NCBI GenBank assembly: GCA_947568835.1
Contig: OX387606.1
Span: 310,001 to 374,000, forward strand
Length of the DNA: 64,000 bases
Direction: 5' to 3'
Origin: Protonemura montana
Taxonomy: Eukaryota; Arthropoda; Insecta; Plecoptera; Nemouridae
Shown here: piece after piece, positions 9,257 to 17,991 of the stretch
How positions within the stretch are numbered: the first letter of the stretch is position 1
How the letters are laid out: every line of letters begins with the position of its first letter
The notes under the pieces: model-generated
Told to the model about the DNA's origin: nothing
Database searches by the model: none
Seen by the model: only the letters and a program-made list of their open reading frames with translations
Translations under genes and position numbers: made by a program

Positions 9257-10128
9257 TGTTTCTTTAATGAGTTTTCAGATAAATTTAGTAGTGATTTAAC
9301 GCGTAATTAATTAGTTAACCTCTAAAGACACATTATTATGATCACTGACCACAATAATTTGACTTCTGGCTTCATTCATTTACAGCGTGTAGCATCGACA
9401 GCTTCTTATGGCACGTAATTTAAATCGTCGCGCGTGGTGTTCAAGTTTGAATTTACGTGACGTCATTTTACGTAGCGGGTTGTTGGTTACCGCTTTTTGA
9501 TCGGCATCTACGCTCGGCAATTAGTCACACTCCCAAAGCTCGCCAACCGCCATTTGCTAAAGCAGTTAGTCTAGCATGAGAGTGTGGATTACCTACACGG
9601 CGAAACACTCTTGTGGGGAAGAATTTCGTCGCTATTCAAGGTAATCTTATTTCAGATTTAATTTGCATGTCACAATATCCAGTAATAGTCAACCACTGAT
9701 ATCATCAAGTGATTCAATTATTTATAGTGATTTTATAGCGTTTAGCTTCTTAATTATTAAAATTATCGTTCATCATCAAGACTGGAAAGCATACATTTTG
9801 CCCGTCTTGTGGATATTTCCATGACGTCACTTTTACGTAGCATGATGCAATCGCTCGACGCGATTCTCATCCCCCTCCCCAACCCTCCCATTCCAACAAT
9901 TAGAAGTGTGTTCAACATGGCGTCCAAGCTCGCATTCGAAGCAAATTAGCATATTTCTTTGTAAAGAAACTGAAGTGATTGTTGTGCATATTAAAGCATG
10001 CATTTAGACTGGCATGATATTTGCGTGAGGTCATTTTTACAAAACATGGCGGTTGGGTCGTGCTCGGCCACGCTCCGCTTCAGCTCGGCGACGCTAGGCA
10101 CTACTAAAGCCTCGCTTTCTTCACACAG
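9257..10128 (+). promoter_or_regulatory. RepHel leader, unit 1: untranslated exon 9386-9640, intron 9641-10128, two CRE-type sites
   Basis: An acceptor-like TTCATTTACAG ends at 9385, and a donor CAAG/GTAATC lies at 9641. The next intron would end in TTCTTCACACAG, with the RepHel ATG at the first base of the following exon. Perfect TGACGTCA palindromes, the CREB/ATF consensus, stand at 9458-9465 and 9822-9829. A short upstream frame starts at ATG 9576 (MRVWITYTAKHS...) and would end soon after the splice. The splice sites recur at matching places in all four A units. Splicing itself is inferred. Confidence 0.6.
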
Positions 10129-13100
10129 ATGCCACCCAAGAAGCGTGTAAATCTGACGTCTCGGAAGGGCGGGAAAGGTGCAACGGCAAGAGCGGAGAGC
10201 GCGGCGGCGAAGAAAAGGGCTGCTGCTGACGAGAGAGCGAGGACGAGAGAGACGGCCGAGCACGCCGACCATCAGGCAACTGCTAGCCCGTCGACGTCGA
10301 CGCTCAACGAGCAGCGTCCTTTTCTTTCCGCTATTCTCGAAGAAGCCCCGGTGAGTGTCTTAAAGCATGATTCATTATTAGAACAGGCCGCCCCCGCTTC
10401 TCTTCCAGCTTTTTATGATCAACCCTCAACAAGCCGCTATCTGCATTCCTTTTCCGACAATGTGCCGTCTGTACTCCCATCCCTTGACCAGACTCAGATC
10501 CTGGAAAATTCAGTTGGCCAGCTCCAAGAGGACAAGAACGTGCAAGTAGCAGCAAACGAACGAAGTGCCCGACTAGCGGAAAAAGCTAGAAATGCTCGCC
10601 AGCGCAGAAAGGCTGAGGATGAGGCCCAGCGTCTTCTGCGTCTGGCCCAGGTTGCCGAGTTGAAGCGTCGACGACTAGACGAAGCTTCTGAGGGACGACG
10701 CCTACAGCTTCTTGCTGAAAAGGCCGAGTCTGAGCGCCTCCGCTTGGCAAAATGTACGGAAGAACAGCGCTTTCAGCGACTGGCCCTTAAGGCACAGGCA
10801 GAGCGTCGCCGCTTGAGTGACGAAGCTGACGAACAGCGCCTTCAGCGATTGGCCCTTAGGGCAGAGTCAAAGCGTCGCCGCATAAGTGACGAAGCTGACG
10901 AACAGCGTATTCAGCGATTGGCCCTTAAGGCAGAGGCAGAGCGTCATCGCTTGAGTGTAGAAGCCAACGAACAGCGCCTTCAGCGATTGGCCCTTAAGGC
11001 AGAGTCAGAGCGTCGCCGCTTGAGTGACGAAGCTGACGAACAGCGCCTTCAGCGACTAGCCCTTATGGCAGAGTCCAAGCGTCGCCGCTTGAGTGACGAA
11101 TCTGAGGAACAGCGCCTTCAGCGATTAAGCCAGAAGGCAGTTCAAACGCAGTCTGAAAGGCAGCATGAGACTCCAGAGGCGCGCGAGAGCCGTATAGTCG
11201 CCGCGCGGGAGCAATCTCAGCAGCGTCGAAATGCCGAGACCAGGGATAAGCTCGCGGCGTTAGAAGTGGAAGTCTCTCAGCGCGCTGAGGAGGAGGCGTC
11301 TCAACGCGCCCAAGAGGCTGAACTAGAGCAAAGCCAGCGAGTCGCGGTCGAGGCTATTGACGTGGCAGATGATCAGTTTGAACCTGATCTTGCTCCAGTG
11401 AACCTTCACCCTTTCCACTTGGAGGCTGCACGGCAAGACGTCACTGACGTCGCCCTCTTTCACTGCGGCAGCATGGACGAAGTATGCAGGGTGTGCGGCG
11501 CTCTGTACTTCGCAGGAGAGCGTCCATCTGACAAAATTTACAAACTCTGTTGTCACTCGGGCAACGTAATCCTCGAGCCTCTCCTCGCGTATCCCGATTT
11601 AATGCATGCGTTGCTGACCGGAGATCATTGCGAGTCTAAGAACTTCCGCAAAAACATCCGGTCGTACAACAGTTCGCTCTCCTTCGCTTCAGTCGGAGTT
11701 AAGACGGACATCCCCCAGGGCCGTGGCACATACTGTTTTCGTGTCCATGGCAACATCCAGCATAGGATCGGCCATATGGGGCAGGCGGTGCAGAAGCCCC
11801 TCTATTCGCACCTGTACTTTCTTGACGCGGAACAAGCGAAGACGCATCGAATGGACAGGCGCCAGAATGCTAATCTGCTACCCAACCTGCTTCATGAGCT
11901 GGACGCGCTGGTTCGCGAAATAAATCCATTCGCCCAAGGGCTTAAAACGTTAGGTCAGGTGGAGGCCGACGACAGGATCCGTGCAGCTGCCGAGGGGCGA
12001 CCCGAGGTCATGGCCGAACTGCGTTTCGTGGATGACCGACGGCGGCTGTACGAAAATCCTACGGCCCACGAGGTGGCCGTTGTCTATCAGAGCGTTGACG
12101 GTGGCATGCCTCCTCTAGGACGTGATATTCGTATCCATACTCGTGGCGGATTTATTGAGCAGCTGTCTGTCCTGTCGCCCAACACGGATCCGCTCAGCTA
12201 CGTGCTGTTGTTCCCGCGTGGAGAACCCGGCTGGCAACGAGGTATGCCGCACACCAGGCAATCTAAGCACAGCGTCGTCACTCTAATGGAGTTTTATAGC
12301 CATCGACTCCACGAGCGTGTCGGCGCCTTCCATCCAGTGCTGCACGCCGGCAAGCTGACGCAGCAGTTTATGGTAGACGCCTATATCAAGGTTGAGGGCA
12401 ATCGCCTTGAGTTCGTCATCAGGAACCAGAAAACGCTGCGCGCCGAACTCTACAGTGGGCTCATGGACCACTTGGCGAACCGTGCTGAGCGGCAGGGCTG
12501 CAATGTCGGGAAGATGGTGATTCTGCCTTCCAGTTTCATCGGAAGCCCCAGGCATTGCCAGCAGCTATATCAAGACGCTATGAGTATCGTCACCAAGTTT
12601 GGAAAACCCGATCTTTTCCTTACTATGACGTGTAATCCGAAGTGGCCTGAGATTCAGACGAGCCTAGCGGCGTACGAAAGGGCAGAAGACCGACCCGATC
12701 TCACCGCGCGAGTATTCCAACTTAAACTCAAGGAGCTCATGTCTGATCTCACCAAGAGGCACGTGCTGGGCGTTCCCATGGCTCACTTCCACGTGATCGA
12801 GTTCCAAAAACGTGGACTCCCTCACGCTCACATCCTGGTAATCCTTCGCGACGAGGACAAGATCCGCACTCCCGAGGAGGTAGACGCACTTATCTGTGCC
12901 GAGTTGCCCGATCCGGTGACCGAGGAGAGACTGCACAAGGTCATCGTGTCGTCGATGATCCACGGCCCGTGCGGCGCTCGGAACATGTCCTCTGTGTGCA
13001 TGGAGGACGGAAAGTGTAAGAAGAAGTTCCCCAAGTCGTTCACAGATGTGACTGTGGTCAACGAGGGGGGTTTCACCGTCTATCGCCGTCGAGAGAGCGG

Positions 13101-15741
13101 GCAGACGCATTCCATCTCAGGAAGAGTGGTCGACAACCGAGACGTAGTGCCTTACAACAAGTACTTAAGCTCCAAGTTTGACTGCCACCTGAACATCGAG
13201 CACTGTGGATCCGCGAAGACGGTCAAGTACCTGTGCAAGTACGTGTACAAAGGTCACGACTGTGCCAGGGTCCAGCTCCGCGTCTCTGTCCCCGCGGAGG
13301 GCGATCATGAGCCACGTCCAGCGCACGGTGCCCAGCAAGAGTTGGTGTGGGACGAGGTCTCACAGTTCATCGACTCTCGCTACGTGAGTCCCCAAGAGGC
13401 TGCGTGGAGAATTTTCGGATTTGAAATGCACGAAAAGTCGCACACTATCATCCGTTTGGCGATCCACCTCGAGGGTGACCACATGGTCACGTTCCGTCCT
13501 GGAGACGAGGAAGCCGCAGCAGAACGCGGCAGGGCTGCGCTGACTACGCTGACGGCATGGTTTGCGCTGAATAGTAGCAACCCGGCGGCACGGCAGTACA
13601 AGTACATCGACATCCCGTACCACTTCCGTTTCGAGGGCAAAGCGTGGAAGCCACGAAAGCGAGGTGCCGGCTCCATCATCAGCCGAATGTACTCCGTGAC
13701 GCCCCGGCAAATCGAGCGATACCATCTTCGTCTCCTTTTGCTACACGTCGCCGGCGCCACCTCATTCGAGGACGTTCGCACGTTCCAGGGTAGGGTTTAC
13801 GCGACCTTCAAGGAAGCTGCCATCGCACGCAACCTGCTAATGGACGACGACGAGTGGCAGAAATGTCTGCAGGAGGCGGTTGCTATAAAGATGCCAAACG
13901 AACTTCGTCAGCTGTTTGCCATCATTTGCGCGTTCTGTCAGCCTCTTGACCCGCTGTCTCTATGGGAGCGTTTCAAGGGCGATTTCTGCGAAGATTTCGC
14001 CCGAGAACACGACCCCATCGAGGCAGAACAGTTGGCCCTGAATTCCATCCAGTCCGTCCTTGCCCTACACCGCCTGACCAACGCCGAAATCGGTTTGCCG
14101 GCGCCTCGAGTGCCAGTCATCGTTGCTGTCGACGAGCAGTTCGACCAGACCGCCGAAAGGGAAGAGGCCGAGGAGAACTTGGTGAAGCTCAACGGCAGGC
14201 AGCGCGTGGCATTCGACGCGGTGATGGCAGCAATCGACGACCCGAACGCCGAGCAGAGGTGCTTCTACCTGGACGGCCCGGGCGGCAGCGGGAAGACCTT
14301 CCTATACAACACCCTCATCAGCACGCTGCGAGCCCGAGGCGAGCGAGCCGTGGCCGTCGCGTGGACGGGCATTGCGGCGACGTTACTGAAGGGAGGGAGG
14401 ACCTGCCACTCGCGATTTCGATTGCCTGTTCCGATTGTGGAAAACAGCACGTCTGGCGTGAAGCCCAACTCCGCCGAGGGCGCTTCGCTGAGGGCGGCCA
14501 AGGTCATCATCTTGGATGAAGGACCCATGGCGCCTCTGCTGGCCCTGAACGTGATCGAGCGGACGCTAAGAGACGTGACCAACGATGAGCGTCCGTTCGG
14601 CGGAAAGGTGATCGTTATCGGCGGGGATTTTAGGCAGTGCCTCCCAGTCGTTCGAAATGGCAACCGAACGACCATTGTCGAGCAATGCATTAAGCGTGGC
14701 GCGCTTTGGTCGTTGTTCCGCACCCTCGAGCTGCGCGCGAACATGCGCGCCAACCCAGGCGAAGTAGAGTTCGTCGAGTGGCTCTTGCGTGTCGGAAACG
14801 GCGAGATTTTGAATGACTGCCACCTCCCGGATGACACCATCGCATTACCTGTCCAATGCGTCGTGGACTGCGTCATTGACGCCGTCTTCGGCACGAGCAT
14901 TAGTGCTGCCGAGATGGCCGTGATGCAAGACCATGCCATCCTCTGCCCGAAGAACGTGGAGTCTTTGAACATCAATGACAACGTTCTTGAGCGCCTCGAA
15001 GGTGACGTGTTCGAATACTGCAGCGCCGACACTGTCGATGTCAGTGAAGGCGAAGATGGCGACGTTTTGGCTACCGATTATCCCGTAGAATATCTAAATT
15101 CATTAACGCCATCCGGGATGCCACCGCACAAGCTTCGTCTGAAAGTTCATGCAATCGTGATGCTCATGAGGAACGTCAACGTGAGAGCCGGCCTTTGCAA
15201 TGGGACTCGACTCAGCGTTGTTGCACTCCACGAGCACGTGATCGACTGCAGGATCATCGGAGGGCGCTGTGCGGGACGACGCACTTTCCTATGTAGAGTC
15301 AACCTAACTCCCTCGGACATTGGCATGCCCTTTACGATGACAAGGCGCCAGTTTCCGATCCGTCTGGCATTCGCCATGACCATCAATAAAGCCCAGGGTC
15401 AATCTTTAAAGAGGGTGGGAATTCATTTAGAAAAACCAGTATTCGGACACGGTCAGCTATACGTGGCGCTTTCTCGGGCTCGCTCTTTGGACTCGATCTT
15501 CGTGGCAGTCGCCGGTAACGAGGCGCAGGGCAAGTTGATCGTCTCGAGCAACACCACCTTCACCAAGAACATCGTGTACCAGGAGGTGCTCGAGATTCAT
15601 GCGCCGAACCACCAGGCAGCGGATCCTTCCTCGCGTAGTGGCTATCAAGAGGCTGACCAGCAGGCCCTTGAGCAGTCGCTTAGTCAACTCGCTGTATCGG
15701 ATGCGGATGAAGAAGTTCCAATGGACACCTCCTCCTCCTAA
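10129..15741 (+). CDS. Helitron Rep-helicase (RepHel), copy 1, 1870 aa, intact
   Basis: Rolling-circle transposase: the Rep part nicks and joins single-stranded DNA at the element ends and the helicase unwinds it, in the nucleus. Domains in order: basic N-terminus with PPKKRV (possible nuclear signal); a charged coiled-coil region (about 140-430) holding five 23-residue repeats of type QRLALKAESERRRLSDEADE; a Cys/His cluster (HCGSMDEVCRVCG, 445-457, and CCHSG near 474); Rep motif FLTMTCNPKW (from 829); HUH motif GLPHAHIL (H899, H901); two catalytic tyrosines in KYLCKY (Y1034, Y1038); a PIF1-type helicase with Walker A GPGGSGKT (1383-1390), Walker B DE (1463-1464), GGDFRQ (1498-1503), LRANMRA (1535) and the C-terminal INKAQGQS and VALSRARS motifs. 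All key residues are present. No apurinic endonuclease domain is seen, unlike Helentrons. The ATG lies directly after a splice acceptor. Confidence 0.95.
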   Translation: MPPKKRVNLTSRKGGKGATARAESAAAKKRAAADERARTRETAEHADHQATASPSTSTLNEQRPFLSAILEEAPVSVLKHDSLLEQAAPASLPAFYDQPSTSRYLHSFSDNVPSVLPSLDQTQILENSVGQLQEDKNVQVAANERSARLAEKARNARQRRKAEDEAQRLLRLAQVAELKRRRLDEASEGRRLQLLAEKAESERLRLAKCTEEQRFQRLALKAQAERRRLSDEADEQRLQRLALRAESKRRRISDEADEQRIQRLALKAEAERHRLSVEANEQRLQRLALKAESERRRLSDEADEQRLQRLALMAESKRRRLSDESEEQRLQRLSQKAVQTQSERQHETPEARESRIVAAREQSQQRRNAETRDKLAALEVEVSQRAEEEASQRAQEAELEQSQRVAVEAIDVADDQFEPDLAPVNLHPFHLEAARQDVTDVALFHCGSMDEVCRVCGALYFAGERPSDKIYKLCCHSGNVILEPLLAYPDLMHALLTGDHCESKNFRKNIRSYNSSLSFASVGVKTDIPQGRGTYCFRVHGNIQHRIGHMGQAVQKPLYSHLYFLDAEQAKTHRMDRRQNANLLPNLLHELDALVREINPFAQGLKTLGQVEADDRIRAAAEGRPEVMAELRFVDDRRRLYENPTAHEVAVVYQSVDGGMPPLGRDIRIHTRGGFIEQLSVLSPNTDPLSYVLLFPRGEPGWQRGMPHTRQSKHSVVTLMEFYSHRLHERVGAFHPVLHAGKLTQQFMVDAYIKVEGNRLEFVIRNQKTLRAELYSGLMDHLANRAERQGCNVGKMVILPSSFIGSPRHCQQLYQDAMSIVTKFGKPDLFLTMTCNPKWPEIQTSLAAYERAEDRPDLTARVFQLKLKELMSDLTKRHVLGVPMAHFHVIEFQKRGLPHAHILVILRDEDKIRTPEEVDALICAELPDPVTEERLHKVIVSSMIHGPCGARNMSSVCMEDGKCKKKFPKSFTDVTVVNEGGFTVYRRRESGQTHSISGRVVDNRDVVPYNKYLSSKFDCHLNIEHCGSAKTVKYLCKYVYKGHDCARVQLRVSVPAEGDHEPRPAHGAQQELVWDEVSQFIDSRYVSPQEAAWRIFGFEMHEKSHTIIRLAIHLEGDHMVTFRPGDEEAAAERGRAALTTLTAWFALNSSNPAARQYKYIDIPYHFRFEGKAWKPRKRGAGSIISRMYSVTPRQIERYHLRLLLLHVAGATSFEDVRTFQGRVYATFKEAAIARNLLMDDDEWQKCLQEAVAIKMPNELRQLFAIICAFCQPLDPLSLWERFKGDFCEDFAREHDPIEAEQLALNSIQSVLALHRLTNAEIGLPAPRVPVIVAVDEQFDQTAEREEAEENLVKLNGRQRVAFDAVMAAIDDPNAEQRCFYLDGPGGSGKTFLYNTLISTLRARGERAVAVAWTGIAATLLKGGRTCHSRFRLPVPIVENSTSGVKPNSAEGASLRAAKVIILDEGPMAPLLALNVIERTLRDVTNDERPFGGKVIVIGGDFRQCLPVVRNGNRTTIVEQCIKRGALWSLFRTLELRANMRANPGEVEFVEWLLRVGNGEILNDCHLPDDTIALPVQCVVDCVIDAVFGTSISAAEMAVMQDHAILCPKNVESLNINDNVLERLEGDVFEYCSADTVDVSEGEDGDVLATDYPVEYLNSLTPSGMPPHKLRLKVHAIVMLMRNVNVRAGLCNGTRLSVVALHEHVIDCRIIGGRCAGRRTFLCRVNLTPSDIGMPFTMTRRQFPIRLAFAMTINKAQGQSLKRVGIHLEKPVFGHGQLYVALSRARSLDSIFVAVAGNEAQGKLIVSSNTTFTKNIVYQEVLEIHAPNHQAADPSSRSGYQEADQQALEQSLSQLAVSDADEEVPMDTSSS

Positions 15742-16083
15742 ATCCTATCATTGTTCTATCCCTTACATTTGCAATAGCGGTAACATTTCCTAGATAAATT
15801 TAAATTCAGTAAGGCTAGGTAGGGCAGACCAGGAACCGTGACTAGCACGGCAGGTAGCAACCCAATTCCCATATATTTCACCATGCTGACACGCTTTTCT
15901 GCTGCAGGTATAAAGCACCGGACGCCGCATAGCCCTTTAACTTCACGACCATTGCGCTCGCATGTGGACACTCTAACGGAACTGCTCCTCCCAGAGCTAG
16001 ACAATTATGCATGTAAATTAATTGATAGATTATATTGTACATACATTTAGTAAAGTAGTTACTTCTAACTAATAGTATTAGAA

Positions 16084-16520
16084 ATGCAGCCTGCTGTTTT
16101 CCATCTGCATGTCATGCATGTTCCAAAAAAAATAAAAATAAAAATAAAAAACATATCGTAGATTTATTAAAGTAGTTACTAAGTAGTAAGTAGTAGTAGT
16201 TGGTAAGCAAGTAGTTTATAGTTATGCAACCTGCTGTTTTCCATCTGCATGTCATGCATGTTCAAAAAAACAAAAAAACAAAAAAAAAATCATAGATTTA
16301 GTAAAGTAGTTACTAAGTAGTAAGTAGTAGTAGTTGGTAAGTAAGTAGTAAATAGTTATGCAACCTGCTTTTTTCCATCTGCATGTCATGCATGTTCAAA
16401 AAAACCAAAAAACCAAAAAAAAATATCATAGATTTAGTAAAGTAGCTACTAAGTAGTAAGTTGTAGTAGTTGGTAAGTAAGTAGTTAATAGTTATGCAAC
16501 CTGCTGTTTTCTATCTGCAT
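16084..16520. repeat. ~136-bp tandem repeat, 4 copies (unit 1 tail)
   Basis: Each copy has GCAACCTGCTGTTTTCC and CTGCATGTCATGCATGTTC, then an A-rich stretch and a GTAGTAAGTAGTAGTAG run. Copies start at 16091, 16231, 16365 and 16501 (same phase point). The A-rich part contains AATAAA in the first copy. Confidence 0.9.
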
Positions 16521-16570
16521 GTTTGCAATTTTTTTAAGGTCACAATCTTACTTTCGTGTCGGTCTTTTTA

Positions 16571-16973
16571 CTGCATGTTTCTCTTTTCTTGATTCCATCT
16601 TGGAATGTCAAACCAACTAACCACCAAGCATGATAGCATTGCACCAGTCTAAAAACTGAACAATGCATCCTACCTATCCGACACAGTTGATCCTTGCATG
16701 AATCCTTGCATCTCTCTTCTTGATTCCATCTTGGAATGTCAAACCAACTAACCACCAAGCATGATAGCATTGCACCAGTCTAAAAACTGAACAATGCATC
16801 CTACCTATCCGACACAGTTGATCCTTGCATGAATCCTTGCATCTCTCTTCTTGATTCCATCTTGGAATGTCAAACCAACTAACCACCAAGCATGATAGCA
16901 TTGCATCAGTCTAAAAACTGAACAATGCATCCTACCTATCCGACACAGTTGATCCTTGCATGAATCCTTGCAT
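16571..16973. repeat. 131-bp tandem repeat, 3 copies (unit 1 tail)
   Basis: The phase point ACACAGTTGATCC recurs at 16681, 16812 and 16943. The monomer includes TTGATTCCATCTTGGAATG and GCATGATAGCATTGCA. Short minus-strand open frames here are repeat-made, not genes. Confidence 0.9.
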
Positions 16974-17067
16974 GTCCGCACATCAGAGATTCCTGTTGCT
17001 TGCAACGGGCTGCACAATCTTTGATAGTGTAAGGCAGAGGCGATGTAGTGTGCGACGATCGCCATGC

Positions 17068-17094
17068 TGCCGGGGCGGGATGGGGGCCCCGGCA
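17068..17094 (+). other. GC-rich stem-loop in unit 1 tail
   Basis: Eight perfect pairs, TGCCGGGG with CCCCGGCA, and an 11-base loop in otherwise AT-rich sequence; identical in the other two complete A units (32280-32306, 47731-47757). It has no CTRR after it, so it is not the terminus. An RNA structure in the 3' untranslated region is possible. Confidence 0.7.
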
Positions 17095-17412
17095 TAACAA
17101 ATATTTTTAAAATTCTCTCACTTAACAGCTTGAATACATTTAGAAACTTTTCATTTCTCCAAGAATGGTGCCTCTCTCTTGCCGTCTTTTTTATTTTGTT
17201 TTAGACCCCCCCTCCCCCTGCCAATCGCGGAGAAGGAACTTCTTCATGGCACCATTGCGGAGATTACTTTCAATTACGAATGAACAGTGGCGATACTGCG
17301 ACATGGCTGGTCTGCATTGACTGTTGCTTTCAAATGGTCAAAGTTTTCAACGCAAATCGTCGTAAACATGTGAATTTTTTTTATATTTGTAAGAATGATC
17401 ATAATATTGGCA

Positions 17413-17456
17413 AATAAAAATTACAATAATTAATAGGTACATTTTTTGTGTGTTTA
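17413..17456 (+). terminator. Poly(A) signal of RepHel transcript, unit 1
   Basis: AATAAA (17413-17418) followed after about 25 bases by TTTTTTGTGTGTTT, a GU-rich downstream element. Together with the 5' promoter it frames a transcript of nearly the whole unit. Confidence 0.6.
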
Positions 17457-17809
17457 ATCTTCAAAAAAAACCTTCGTCACTGAAACCAAACCAAAAATAT
17501 TAGTAATGATTCCTTTCTGTCCAAAAAGCACACCAAATGGTTGTGTCCTTATAAGCAATGCTGCTGGTTAGCCATCATCGTTGAAGGTACTGGCGGAAAT
17601 CAGGTATAGTATGGTATATCAAGTCGTAAGGGCATAATTCTTTGTTTTCTTGCCATTTTCTCAGTACTTTATTTTGTTGTCCCATAAAAGTTTCTTAAAT
17701 GTATGCGTAGAGGCTACATTAAGTGTAAAGTCTCAGTTCGGTCCCAGGGCTTAGGGACTAGATTTTGGCCTAGGCCCATATATTTTTGTCATGATTTACC
17801 CTATCGGCA

Positions 17810-17835
17810 TATGCCCTATGGGCATAGGGTACTAG
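17810..17835 (+). other. Internal terminus-like hairpin plus CTAG, unit 1 tail
   Basis: A 7-bp perfect stem TATGCCC/GGGCATA with loop TAT is followed by GGGTA and CTAG, 119 bases before the real terminus. GGCAT(A/C)GGGTACT is shared with the real end, so this looks like an older 3' end. Unit 6 keeps it (48471-48496). Confidence 0.6.
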
Positions 17836-17926
17836 AAAAATAGTAGTGAGCTATTTGAAATTGTTAATCCAAGTTCAAAGACAATACTAATGTACTAAAA
17901 TAAAACCACTAGGGATAAGAACAACA

Positions 17927-17954
17927 GGTGCCGTTAGGCATCGGGTACTGCTAG
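17927..17954 (+). other. Helitron 3' terminus of unit 1: hairpin plus CTAG
   Basis: A 6-bp stem GGTGCC/GGCATC (one G-T pair) with loop GTTA is followed by GGGTACTG and CTAG (17951-17954). Helitrons end in a short hairpin a few bases before CTRR, the rolling-circle termination signal. A-unit ends carry the GGCATC arm. Confidence 0.85.
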
Positions 17955-17961
17955 GTTACCT

Positions 17962-17991
17962 TATATAAAAGCCTTAATTTAGCGATGTTCA
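17962..17991 (+). promoter_or_regulatory. TATA box and initiator-like site, unit 2
   Basis: TATATAAA at 17962-17969 and TTCAAC with A at 17991. The spacing is one base longer than in unit 1. Confidence 0.55.

Larger units (their letters stand above)
15742..17926 (+). other. 3' tail of unit 1 (non-coding)
   Basis: 2.2 kb between the RepHel stop and the terminal hairpin. In order: a ~340-bp unique start; four copies of a ~136-bp repeat (16084-16520); three copies of a 131-bp repeat (16571-16973); a GC hairpin TGCCGGGG/CCCCGGCA (17068-17094); a poly(A) signal (17413); and a second, internal terminus-like hairpin plus CTAG (17810-17835). No protein is encoded. Confidence 0.8.
6216..17954 (+). 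mobile_element. Helitron unit 1, autonomous (A type), 11.7 kb
   Basis: Layout: 5' core with promoter (6216-6722); A-type leader with splice donors at 6876 and 6935; pentamer array (7551-8455); 41-bp minisatellite (8549-8944); second leader block (8945-9385); untranslated exon 9386-9640; intron; RepHel gene (10129-15741); 3' tail with two minisatellites, hairpin and poly(A) signal; terminal hairpin and CTAG (17927-17954). It is the only unit whose left neighbour is not another Helitron. A near-identical 73-bp block flanks the pentamer array (7146-7219 and 8458-8530). Confidence 0.85.

Noticed and set aside
13962..14519. Plus-strand 185-codon frame overlapping RepHel in another frame (also in copies 2 and 4; split in copy 3)
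   Set aside because: Arg/Pro-rich shadow of the helicase coding frame; it is interrupted in copy 3.
13380..15032. Minus-strand open frames inside RepHel (such as 14265-15032, 255 codons) and their equivalents in copies 2-4
   Set aside because: They lie antisense to a strongly conserved gene with GC-rich codons, contain no known motif, and repeat only because the gene repeats.
10129..15741. Helentron (Helitron2) classification
   Set aside because: No endonuclease domain follows the helicase, and the units end in hairpin plus CTAG, which is the canonical Helitron arrangement.
16120..16160. Poly(A) signal in the first ~136-bp tail repeat as the main transcript end
   Set aside because: AATAAA occurs there within A-rich slippage-prone sequence and without a GU-rich element. 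The signal at 17413 has one and is kept in all three tails. Early polyadenylation cannot be excluded.
17068..17094. GC hairpin as the true Helitron 3' end
   Set aside because: It is followed by ATAACAA, not CTRR, and homology between A units continues for another 860 bases to the hairpin at 17927.
16540..17095. Repeated minus-strand frames containing MLSCLVVSWFDIPRW in the tails
   Set aside because: They are made by the 131-bp tandem repeat. Since 131 is not a multiple of three, successive copies fall in different frames.
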